DNA of 64,000 bases from Flavobacteriales bacterium (lineage in GTDB: Bacteria; Bacteroidota; Bacteroidia; Flavobacteriales_F; PHOS-HE28). The position numbers were made by a program, and so were the translations under genes. A model generated the notes under the pieces. That model was not told where the DNA came from. It did not search any database and saw nothing but the letters and a program-made list of their open reading frames with translations. The stretch lies in the NCBI GenBank assembly GCA_016717225.1, contig JADKGB010000002.1, positions 186,001-250,000 of the forward strand. The letters are read 5' to 3'. Shown here in pieces: positions 50,090 through 60,984 of the stretch (its first letter is position 1; each line of letters opens with the position of its first letter).

Positions 50090-51082
50090 TTAGTTCGAAC
50101 GGACGTGCTCGCGTTCAGGCACTGCTTTGCCCTGTGCACGAGCTTGGGCCAGTTCAGCTTGCAGCTGTCTACTGGTCATGCTACTGCCATCGTGGCTCCA
50201 ACCCGGTGGGCCGAAGATGTACATGAGCTTGTTCCGCAAGCCGGGGGCTTTCTTCACGTCCTTCCAGATCTCTTGGAACTCGAACAAATTATGCGTGATC
50301 GGGTTGTCAGTACCGGGATCATGGCTTATGCCGAATTTGGGGACAACCCCTTTGATCGGGGCTTGCCAGGTTTTGTACAGGCGATCCCAAAAGGTGAAGA
50401 TCCCGCCGTGGTTGCGATCCAAGTATTCGGTGTTGCTGCTGTGGTGTACCACATGCACATAGGACGAGTTGAAGATCTTTTCGACCCAACCGAACGACGG
50501 CAACAACTGGGAATGCAGCGTGAATTGGTAGAACGCGTTCACGATAAGGCAGGTGGCGATCATGATGGGTTCGAAGCCAAGAATGGGCATCCACAGCCAG
50601 TAGATCGGCTTTATGAACGTGATGAACCAACCATTGCGGATGCTAACCGTGAGGTTGAACGTCTTGGCCGAATGGTGCGGCAGGTGTGCGGCCCAAAGAA
50701 CCCGAACATTGTGTGCTAAGCGGTGGTGCCAATAAAAGTTGTGATCGTCAGCGATCGCACAGATGATCCAGGTATACCAGGCAAAACCCAAACTGGTGTA
50801 ACCCAAGTACTGTTCGCGAAGATCCGCTGTCTTCCAGAACAGGAACAGGTACAAGGAGATCTCGAATACGTTCGTCAATACCCTGATGACCGTGGCGCCG
50901 ACAAGTATCACAAAGCTGGCCCACGTCTCTTTCAGGCTGTACAAGTGCTTCGCATTGAAGTACTCCATCATCAGCAATACGAGAAAGATCGGATAGACGT
51001 ACTTGATCCCGATCCCTTCGATGGCCAACTCAGGCAACTGCGCCTTCATATCCAACCAATACTGTACAATGTGAAATGCCAT
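50090..51082 (-). CDS. Sterol desaturase/fatty acid hydroxylase superfamily protein
   Basis: This is a 330-residue membrane di-iron protein. Histidine clusters are HHRLAHNVRVLWAAHLPHHS and HVVHHSSN near residue 215, plus H residues in FNLTVSIRNGWF-flanking helices, matching the sterol desaturase family (HxxxH, HxxHH, HxxHH). Several hydrophobic segments surround them. The start at 51082 is chosen because the frame further upstream shows no homology. A lipid or carotenoid hydroxylation role is likely; the substrate is unknown. It is divergent from the FkbM gene. Confidence 0.88.
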   Translation of the reverse strand: MAFHIVQYWLDMKAQLPELAIEGIGIKYVYPIFLVLLMMEYFNAKHLYSLKETWASFVILVGATVIRVLTNVFEISLYLFLFWKTADLREQYLGYTSLGFAWYTWIICAIADDHNFYWHHRLAHNVRVLWAAHLPHHSAKTFNLTVSIRNGWFITFIKPIYWLWMPILGFEPIMIATCLIVNAFYQFTLHSQLLPSFGWVEKIFNSSYVHVVHHSSNTEYLDRNHGGIFTFWDRLYKTWQAPIKGVVPKFGISHDPGTDNPITHNLFEFQEIWKDVKKAPGLRNKLMYIFGPPGWSHDGSSMTSRQLQAELAQARAQGKAVPEREHVRSN

Positions 51083-51151
51083 CCCTTTTGCTTTTTCGCC
51101 GCGAATGTACCCGCTAACAACGATGGTCACTTTGATGTTCGGGTCCCTCCT

Positions 51152-51160
51152 ACTTTCACG
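51152..51160 (+). promoter_or_regulatory. Possible -7 box for the FkbM gene (TACTTTCAC)
   Basis: TACTTTCAC, with TTTG at 132-135 of the same line (51132-51135), gives a spacing about 16 bp, shorter than ideal. It lies 37 bp upstream of the start. Confidence 0.35.
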
Positions 51161-51196
51161 GCCCCTTTGCTTCCGGCAGATAAGCGAGGCCCAACC

Positions 51197-52033
51197 ATGA
51201 AGCCCCTTCGACTGGCCCTGCGCGCACTGACCAACAATATACCTTTCAAAGGCCGATACCGCTTGGCCGACAAGGCGGGTGCTTGGCTGGCTGGCGACCT
51301 GCATGAGGTCATCAACATAAATGGTATCGCTGTTGAACTGAACCACAACGTACTTACACACCGGATGATGTACCATGGTCTCTATGAAGAGAACGTGGTG
51401 AACTTTCTGCGCAGGAACATCAAACTTGGGGATGTGGTTTTCGACCCAGGAGCGAACATCGGATACTTCGCTGCGATCTGCAGGGGTTTGGTAGGAGATA
51501 GCGGACATGTCTATTCGTTCGAACCCAGCAATGCGGCCTATGCTCATATGTTGAAGAACAATACGGTCGGCGCATTGAAGAATTGGACACTGGAGCATTC
51601 GGCGCTCACAGACCATAGCGGCTCAATGACTTTCTATGACACGCCCAGGGTTATGACGCGTGGATTTGCGTGTTTGGAAGGGACCTACGAACCGAAGGAC
51701 CGAATTCCGCACCAAGTGGAAGTGGTTTCGCTGGACGATTACTGTGCGAGCAAGAACATTTCGGCCATCGCCTTCCTGAAGCTCGATATCGAGGGCAGTG
51801 AACTAAAAGCGTTGCGCGGCGCAAAACAGATGCTCGCGAAACGAGCGATCCGCACCATCCTCGTTGAGACCACATTGATGGCCCATACACAGGAGCTCAC
51901 GCGAGAGATCGACGACTTGTTACGTGGAGCTGGTTACCGCTCGCACCAAGCCCGCCGAAATGGAACCTTGGTGCCCATCAACATCATGGAACGCAAGGAG
52001 ATTCGAGAGGATATTATTTGGACGTTGAAATAA
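51197..52033 (+). CDS. FkbM-family SAM-dependent methyltransferase
   Basis: This is a 278-residue methyltransferase. SAM motif I is FDPGANIGYF (82-91), followed by VYSFEPSNAAY, LEHSALTDHSGSMTF and the FkbM signature LKLDIEGSELKALRGA. The C-terminal ILVETTLMAHTQEL completes the fold. These enzymes often O-methylate sugars or natural products. Nothing nearby identifies the acceptor. The start MKPLRLALRAL is preferred; the open frame extends upstream over the antisense sterol desaturase gene. Confidence 0.9.
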   Translation: MKPLRLALRALTNNIPFKGRYRLADKAGAWLAGDLHEVININGIAVELNHNVLTHRMMYHGLYEENVVNFLRRNIKLGDVVFDPGANIGYFAAICRGLVGDSGHVYSFEPSNAAYAHMLKNNTVGALKNWTLEHSALTDHSGSMTFYDTPRVMTRGFACLEGTYEPKDRIPHQVEVVSLDDYCASKNISAIAFLKLDIEGSELKALRGAKQMLAKRAIRTILVETTLMAHTQELTREIDDLLRGAGYRSHQARRNGTLVPINIMERKEIREDIIWTLK

Positions 52034-52174
52034 TACCGTTTCTCACACAAGTGCATCCGGTCGGAACCACCACTGCCCCTCCTTGAGCATTAGCGAGCCG
52101 CTGTGGCGACCTCGCAGGAGGGGAAAACCCATCGGGTGGATCTATAGGGCGAAATGGCACAGCCTATCTGCAGC

Positions 52175-52204
52175 AAAAAAGCCCCGGTACAAACCGAGGC
52201 CTTT
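52175..52204 (-). terminator. Terminator of the TPR gene
   Basis: On the minus strand GCCTCGGT and ACCGGGGC form the stem (one mismatch), followed by a TTTTTT run. Confidence 0.75.
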
Positions 52205-52227
52205 CGTGTAGAGGAATTATTGAAGGA

Positions 52228-53360
52228 TCACTCCCCCAGCAGCTTCTTCATCTCTTCGAACTTGGCCGTGTTGCCGGCTTTGGCATACAAGGTTTTCAGT
52301 TGTGAGATGGTTTGTTTGTCCTCAGGCTTCAGGCTATGCGCCTGCTCGAAGTATGGGATCGCCTTCACGAAGACTTCATCAGCGACTTTCTTGCATTTTG
52401 TGTACGCTGCATCGTCCTTCAAGGCGTTGCACTTCTCATACTCGGCAGCAGCTCGGTTATTGTACAGCACACCGATGTTGTATTGGCCATCGAAGAACTG
52501 CGGATCCAATTCGATGCTCTTCTTGTACTCTGCTTCGGCCTCATCGATCTTGCCCTTGCCCTCGTAAATGCTGGCAAGAAGGCTGTGCAAGACCGCATTC
52601 GAGGGATCTTTTTCCAAGGCCGCAACAACCATAGGTTCAGCTTCGGCAACACGATTGGCCTCTTGCAGGTACGAGATGTAGTCCAGCATAAGCTCTTTGT
52701 TACCAGCGTGTCGCTTCAGACCATCACCGATCGTAGCCAATCCTCCCTCCAGATCCTTGTTCCGGTTCTGTAGAGAAGCCGCGTAACGGTAGATCTCGGG
52801 TTTGTCATAACCGATCTTGATGCACTCCTGGTAGCGCTCCAATGCCTTGGGCAGGTCCCCTTTGCTTTCGTATGCCAATGCACTGTTGAACACGGCATTG
52901 CTGTCGATCTTGCCAAAGCTCTTCGCGATCTTCTCGCTCATGGCATAGGAGGCAACGGCCTTGTCGTAGTTCTTCGCCTCGAAGGCGGCATTGCCTTCGT
53001 TCAATGCGGTTCCTTGAAGTGCTTCCAAGGCTCGCACATTGTCTTCCTTCTCCGCACCTTTCGTATCCAGTTCCATAGCCTTTTGATAGCTGGCCACGGC
53101 TTTGTCGAGTGCATCGGGGAACTTGCCCTTCAGCGCCGCATCATCCCCGAACACGATCCGCGAATAGATCTGGGCCCGGTAGCGCCAGGTCTTCTCCTTC
53201 ACCATGGTCCCTTCGTTGAGGATAGCTGGTTCGATATATCCCACAGCCTCCTCGTACTTCTTATCCTCCATCGCCATGAAAGCGCTGGTGACGTTGCTGT
53301 TCTGGGCGGTCGCGTTCAAGGCGTCAAACTTCCCAGGGTCAAAAGCGTGTTCTTCATCAT
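52228..53360 (-). CDS. Secreted TPR protein with apparent frameshift in its signal peptide
   Basis: The long frame (to about 53319) encodes at least seven TPR units (EEAVGYIEPAILNEGTM, DLPKALERYQECIKIGYDKP, KIDEAEAEYKKSIELDPQFF). It has no ATG at its front, only a TTG. An ATG-ATG pair at 53357-53360 in another frame encodes MMKNTLLTLGSLTP, then a stop; adding one base near 53318-53328 would join it to LNATAQNSNVTSAF, making a normal signal peptide with cleavage after ATAQ. The gene starts 19 bp after gyrA. I therefore treat it as one gene with a one-base lesion, from assembly or real. Function: a generic envelope scaffold; unknown. Confidence 0.75.
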
Positions 53361-53379
53361 CTTCCTAAGTGTTCTCGGT

Positions 53380-55944
53380 TTATGCTTCAGGTGTGTCGTT
53401 AGCAACATCGGTGCCATCCGTAGGAGCATCGGGATCAGTGCCCTCAACACCACCTTCTTCCGGGTTGGCATCCTCTCCTTCGTGCATTGCGCTATCCACT
53501 TTGGCAACGGCCGCTATCTGGTCTTTGTTGCTCAGTTCGATCAGGCGAACACCTTGTGTTGCACGACCCAGAACCCTCATTTCGCTCAGGTTCATGCGGA
53601 TCGTGATGCCGCTGCGGTTGATGATCATCAAGTGGTCATCGCTCTTCACGTCCTTGATCGCGATGAGCTTGCCGGTCTTGTCGGTGACTTGTAGTGTCTT
53701 CACGCCTTTGCCACCACGGTTGATAATGCGGTAGTCATCCACCGGGCTGCGTTTGCCGTAGCCCTTGTCGCTTACAACCAACACCTGTCGCGTGGCGGTT
53801 TCGGCCGCATCGATGGTGATCATGCCCACCACCTCGTTGCCTTTTTCGGTACCCAGGTTCATACCTCGCACACCACTCGCACCACGGCCCATTGGGCGAA
53901 CGCGGCTTTCTTCGAAGTGGATCGCCTTTCCATCACGTGTGGCCATGATGATATGGCTGGTTCCGTTGGTAAGACGTGCCTCCAACAACTCATCCCCATC
54001 ACGAATACCGACGGCGATAATGCCATTGGCACGTGGACGGCTGTATGCTTCCAACGTGGTCTTCTTGATGATACCGTTCTTGGTACACAGCACAACGAAG
54101 TGGTTGTTCAGGTATTCCTCGCTCTTAAGGTCCTTCACGTTCAAATACGCCACCACCTTATCGTCGGCTTCGAGCTGCACCAGGTTGATGATCGCCCGGC
54201 CTTTGCTCTGGCGTGTTCCTTCCGGAATGTCATACACGCGCATCCAGTAAACGCGACCCTTTTGGGTGAAGATGAGCAGGTAATTATGGTTCGTGGCTAC
54301 GAACAAATGCTCGAGGAAGTCCTCGTCACGGGTAGTGCTACCACGTGAGCCTTTTCCACCTCTGCCCTGCGTACGGAACTCGGCAAGGTTGGTGCGCTTG
54401 ATGTAGCCCAAGTGGCTGATGGTGACCACAACCGCGTCATCCGCGATCAGGTCTTCCATACTCATCAAACCGCCTGCCTCGATGATCTGCGTACGGCGCT
54501 TGTCACCGAACTTTTCCTTCACTTCTTGCAGCTCGGTCTTTACGATGCCATAGCGTTTGTCTTCGCTGGCAAGGATCGAATTCAGCTCATCGATCAGCTT
54601 CATCAGCTCCGCGTATTCAGCCTTGATCTTGTCACGCTCCAGGCCTGTAAGGCGCTGCAGGCGCATGTCGAGGATCGCCTTCGCCTGTATTTCGCTGAGG
54701 CCGAATTGGGCCATCAGGCCATCCTTCGCTTCATCGGGCGTTTGGCTGGCACGGATCAATTTGATCACCTCGTCCAAATGGTCCAATGCGATCAGCAAAC
54801 CTTCCAGGATGTGGGCGCGTTCCTGTGCCTTGCGCAAGTCGAACTTGGTGCGGCGCACGATCACGTCCAAACGATGCTCCACAAAGCGCGCGATCATATC
54901 CTTCAGCGTAAGGATCACAGGGCGGCCCCCAACCAATGCGATGGCATTGATGCTGAAGCTGATCTGGTTGGCGCTGTGCTTGTAGAGTTGGTTGAGAACC
55001 ACGCTGCCCATGGCTTCGCGTTTCACCTCGTACACCATGCGAATGCCTTGGCGATCACTGTAATCGTCCACGGCACTGATGCCTTCGATCTTCTTGTCGT
55101 TCACCAACTCGCTCACACCCTTGTCCAGCATGAGCGCCTTGTTCACCTGGTAAGGCACTTCGGTGACCACGATCGTCTCACGACCTGTTTTCGGGTCCTC
55201 TTCGATGTGCGCCTTGCTCCGAAGTATCAAGCGGCCTCTGCCGGTCTCGTATGCTTCGCGAACACCAGCAATGCCGTGGATCACACCACCTGTCGGGAAA
55301 TCGGGGCCTTTGATGTGCTCCATCAGGCCCGCGGTATCGATATCCTTATTGTCGATGTACGCGGCAATACCGTCGCATACTTCGCTCAAGTTGTGGGGCG
55401 CCATGTTGGTGGCCATACCCACAGCAATTCCAGAAGCACCGTTCACCAGCAGGTTCGGGATACGCGTTGGCATTACGGTAGGCTCCTCCAACGTATCGTC
55501 GAAGTTGCCACGCATGTCCACCGTCTCCTTGTCGAGATCTGCCATGACCTCCTCTGCGAGACGGCGCAAACGCACTTCGGTGTAACGCATGGCCGCTGGC
55601 GGATCACCGTCGATACTGCCAAAGTTGCCTTGGCCGTCCACGAGCGGATAACGCAGGCTCCATTCCTGGGCCATACGCACCATGGCGTCGTATACGCTAC
55701 CATCCCCGTGCGGGTGGAATTTACCGAGCACCTCACCAACGATACGGGCGCTCTTCTTATAGGCCCTACCGCTACTGACGCCCAATTCCTGCATACCGAA
55801 CAGCACGCGGCGGTGTACGGGTTTCAATCCATCGCGCACATCGGGCAGGGCCCGGCTTACGATCACCGACATCGAATAATCGATGTAGGCTGTGCGCATT
55901 TCGTTCTCGATGTTGATCGGAATGATCTTCTCTCCTTCTGCCAT
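53380..55944 (-). CDS. gyrA: DNA gyrase subunit A
   Basis: GyrA cuts and rejoins DNA in negative supercoiling. The 854-residue protein has catalytic Y121 (AAMRYTEVRL), the breakage-reunion domain to about 500, the GyrA-box QGRGGKG, and a six-bladed C-terminal propeller, ending in an acidic tail (EGEDANPEEGGVEGTDPD). In the quinolone-determining region the motif is HPHGDGSVYDAM; the residue aligned with E. coli Ser83 is Gly82, while D86 (Asp87) is kept. gyrB is not in the window. A TACTTTCGG box lies at 56003-56011, 59 bp upstream. Confidence 0.97.
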   Translation of the reverse strand: MAEGEKIIPINIENEMRTAYIDYSMSVIVSRALPDVRDGLKPVHRRVLFGMQELGVSSGRAYKKSARIVGEVLGKFHPHGDGSVYDAMVRMAQEWSLRYPLVDGQGNFGSIDGDPPAAMRYTEVRLRRLAEEVMADLDKETVDMRGNFDDTLEEPTVMPTRIPNLLVNGASGIAVGMATNMAPHNLSEVCDGIAAYIDNKDIDTAGLMEHIKGPDFPTGGVIHGIAGVREAYETGRGRLILRSKAHIEEDPKTGRETIVVTEVPYQVNKALMLDKGVSELVNDKKIEGISAVDDYSDRQGIRMVYEVKREAMGSVVLNQLYKHSANQISFSINAIALVGGRPVILTLKDMIARFVEHRLDVIVRRTKFDLRKAQERAHILEGLLIALDHLDEVIKLIRASQTPDEAKDGLMAQFGLSEIQAKAILDMRLQRLTGLERDKIKAEYAELMKLIDELNSILASEDKRYGIVKTELQEVKEKFGDKRRTQIIEAGGLMSMEDLIADDAVVVTISHLGYIKRTNLAEFRTQGRGGKGSRGSTTRDEDFLEHLFVATNHNYLLIFTQKGRVYWMRVYDIPEGTRQSKGRAIINLVQLEADDKVVAYLNVKDLKSEEYLNNHFVVLCTKNGIIKKTTLEAYSRPRANGIIAVGIRDGDELLEARLTNGTSHIIMATRDGKAIHFEESRVRPMGRGASGVRGMNLGTEKGNEVVGMITIDAAETATRQVLVVSDKGYGKRSPVDDYRIINRGGKGVKTLQVTDKTGKLIAIKDVKSDDHLMIINRSGITIRMNLSEMRVLGRATQGVRLIELSNKDQIAAVAKVDSAMHEGEDANPEEGGVEGTDPDAPTDGTDVANDTPEA

Positions 55945-56002
55945 TCTTGTCAGGTGGTTCTAGCTTGCACGGTTGTTGGAAATACCCCCCGTGAAAGGGA
56001 GC

Positions 56003-56011
56003 CCGAAAGTA
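56003..56011 (-). promoter_or_regulatory. Possible -7 box for gyrA (TACTTTCGG)
   Basis: The minus strand reads TACTTTCGG in the 249-bp divergent gyrA-clpC region. Confidence 0.45.
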
Positions 56012-56116
56012 TCCCGATCGCACACGCCACCGACCATGACTTTTCCACAGCCGCACACGCTATTGTGGATAAAAGACCGAAGGTTGGTTTGGCTCGTCCG
56101 AAACCGGGGGAATAGC

Positions 56117-56146
56117 TTGCCCCCGTTGATGGTCGAGCTATCTTGG
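56117..56146 (+). promoter_or_regulatory. Probable clpC promoter (TTG-N19-TATCTTGG)
   Basis: TTG at 56117-56119 and TATCTTGG at 56139-56146 are separated by 19 bp, the spacing of the tRNA-Lys promoter. The -7 box is imperfect (TAnnTTGG). The start codon is 48 bp downstream. Confidence 0.5.
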
Positions 56147-56193
56147 CCGTGCGACGATAGGTGCGAAAGAACAACCCTGAGAACGACTGAACC

Positions 56194-58839
<2,646 letters not shown>

Positions 58840-58856
58840 TGCATTCCGATCCTATG

Positions 58857-58893
58857 AAAAGGCCCTCCGAATTTTCGGGGGGCTTTTTTATTC
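58857..58893 (+). terminator. Terminator after clpC
   Basis: The AAGGCCCTCCGA/TCGGGGGGCTT stem with an ATTT loop is followed by a T run. Confidence 0.85.
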
Positions 58894-59046
58894 CAACACT
58901 TTAACCGAGTATAGCTCTCTGCCAACATCCTCGCCAGGGAATTGCTGATTCCTCTTTGCTGGGATTTATAGTTCTTCTGAACCAATGACCTGGATCACAT
59001 TGAACCGCCCGCACCAATTCCAAGCAGAAACGCGACCTTTCGCCCA

Positions 59047-60117
59047 ATGCTCACATTACCTGCGAACACCGACCCGGTGTACACCAAGCCAGAACGGTAC
59101 ACGGCGCTTGACCGGTTCTTCCTGAAATTGATCCGCGACCCACGTGATCTGCCTTTTCCATACCTGACCATCAAGGTTTTTCTCGCACTGGTGCCTTTTG
59201 CCGTGCTGATGTACATGCCTTTCGTTTCGGGCTGGCTCTGGTGGGCAATTGCAGCGGCCTACTTCTACTTCAATAATGTAACATTCAAAGGTCCGTTCGG
59301 CCTTATGCTGCATTGTAGCACGCACCGGCCGCTCTACAAGGAGAAGTACGATTGGCTCAACGGGTTGATCCCGTACGTGATCGCACCGTTCTTCGGCCAA
59401 ACACCATTCACCTACCACGCCCATCATGTGGGCATGCACCATACCGAGAACAATTTGGAGCCGGATGAGAGCAGCACCATGCCCTACCAGCGCGACAGCG
59501 TTCGCGGGTTCTCGCATTACTTCATCACGTTCTTCTTCACGGGGATCTATACGCTGGCGGCGTACTTCTTCATGCGGAAACGCAAGCGGCTGATGTACCG
59601 AACGGTTCAAGGCGAACTGTTCTTTATCCTGATGTGCACAGGGTTATGCTTCGTGAACTGGCCTGCCACGCTGATGGTGTTCATCCTTCCGCTTGTGGCG
59701 TTCCGCCTTGTCGCGATGGCTGGCAATTGGACACAGCATGCCTTCGTTTCCGCGGAGGATCCGGGGAATCCTTTCCAGAACAGCATCACGTGCATCAACG
59801 TGAAATTCAACCACAAGTGCTGGAACGATGGCTACCACATCAGCCACCACATCGATCCTACCATGCACTGGACCGAGCACCCGATGTATTTCCGCGAGCA
59901 TTTGGCCGAGTTCGCCCGCAACAAACCAGTGGTGCTGGTCAACTTGAACTATCTCGATATCTTCTTGTTGTTGATGAAGGACCGCTACGATGTTCTCGCA
60001 CAGCACTTCGTGGATGTGGGCGGCTATTACAAGAACGATGAAGAAGTGATCGCCTTCCTGCGCAGCCGAACTGCTCCGGTCCCCTTCGCATCGGCGGCGG
60101 TTCCAGCTGTGGCGTAG
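59047..60117 (+). CDS. Fatty acid desaturase-like membrane protein
   Basis: This 356-residue integral membrane protein has the three histidine boxes of fatty-acid desaturases: HCSTH near residue 95, HHVGMHH near 126 and HISHH near 263. Hydrophobic segments flank them (YLTIKVFLALVPFAVLMYMP, FITFFFTGIYTLAAYFFM). It lies just upstream of a crotonase-fold gene and may be co-transcribed. Acyl-chain substrate and regiospecificity are not deducible. The 207 bp upstream hold the clpC terminator and no other feature. Confidence 0.87.
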   Translation: MLTLPANTDPVYTKPERYTALDRFFLKLIRDPRDLPFPYLTIKVFLALVPFAVLMYMPFVSGWLWWAIAAAYFYFNNVTFKGPFGLMLHCSTHRPLYKEKYDWLNGLIPYVIAPFFGQTPFTYHAHHVGMHHTENNLEPDESSTMPYQRDSVRGFSHYFITFFFTGIYTLAAYFFMRKRKRLMYRTVQGELFFILMCTGLCFVNWPATLMVFILPLVAFRLVAMAGNWTQHAFVSAEDPGNPFQNSITCINVKFNHKCWNDGYHISHHIDPTMHWTEHPMYFREHLAEFARNKPVVLVNLNYLDIFLLLMKDRYDVLAQHFVDVGGYYKNDEEVIAFLRSRTAPVPFASAAVPAVA

Positions 60118-60138
60118 TTGCAACCAAACACTTCAACC

Positions 60139-60909
60139 ATGAGCGACGGATCAGTAAAGAGCGAGGTAGCGAACGGGATCGCCACGGTGACTTTCCAGCA
60201 CCCCAAGAGCAACAGCCTGCCGGGGCACGTTTTGCGCAGCATGGCCAAAGCCATCGAGGACGCCGGAAAGGATCAGGATGTTCGGGTGATCATTCTGCGA
60301 AGCGAAGGTGATAAAGCGTTCTGTGCCGGTGCCAGTTTCGATGAGCTCGTCGCGATCGACAGCAAGGAAAAGGGGTTGGAGTTCTTCAGCGGTTTTGCCC
60401 AGGTGATCAACGCAATTCGCAAGGCTCCGGTTTTCGTGATCGGACGCATTCACAGCCATACGGTCGGTGGCGGCGTAGGATTGGCGTGTGCGGTGGACAT
60501 CGCTTACGCGCATGAAAGTGCCAGCGCTCGCTTGAGCGAGTTGGCCATCGGTATTGGTCCGTTCGTTGTGGGGCCTGCGGTAGAGCGTAAGACCGGCGCC
60601 GGAACATTCGGCTTGTTATCGGCCACTCCCGCCGTAAGGCGCACCGCGGCCTGGTGCGAACAACGCGGTATTTATGCGGAAGTTTTTCCGACGTTGGAGG
60701 CCCTCGACCTCCGTATTGAAGGCCATGCCAAGGAACTGGCTTCCTATAGTCCGGATGCCATGGCCGAGCTAAAGAACGTGCTATGGCGGGGTACCGAGAA
60801 TTGGGACACCTTGCTTGCAGAGCGAGCGGCGATAAGTGGCAGGCTGGTGCTAAGCGAGTTCACGCGAAATGCGATCGCTCGGTTCAAAGCCGAGGCCGCG
60901 AAGAGATAA
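60139..60909 (+). CDS. Enoyl-CoA hydratase/isomerase family (crotonase fold) protein
   Basis: This is a 256-residue crotonase-fold protein. The oxyanion-hole segments are KAFCAGASFDEL and HTVGGGVGLACAVDIAYA; the glutamate aligned with rat Glu164 is in RLSELAIGIGPFV. The first catalytic Glu (Glu144, GGGxEL in hydratases) is Gly here, so classical syn-hydration is doubtful. Isomerase, hydrolase or other crotonase chemistry is possible. The ATG at 60139 is preferred over a TTG 21 bp upstream; it starts 21 bp after the desaturase stop. Confidence 0.82.
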   Translation: MSDGSVKSEVANGIATVTFQHPKSNSLPGHVLRSMAKAIEDAGKDQDVRVIILRSEGDKAFCAGASFDELVAIDSKEKGLEFFSGFAQVINAIRKAPVFVIGRIHSHTVGGGVGLACAVDIAYAHESASARLSELAIGIGPFVVGPAVERKTGAGTFGLLSATPAVRRTAAWCEQRGIYAEVFPTLEALDLRIEGHAKELASYSPDAMAELKNVLWRGTENWDTLLAERAAISGRLVLSEFTRNAIARFKAEAAKR

Positions 60910-60984
60910 CCATTTCGGGTTCTTTTTGGGGTTCCGTTTCAACTTCGACGGGCTACTTTACCGGCGCAATCCTCACCCACTCAC

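Noticed and set aside
54412..56115. A 567-residue open frame antisense to gyrA
   Set aside because: It results from codon bias of gyrA and has composition typical of antisense frames (His-, Gln- and Ala-rich).
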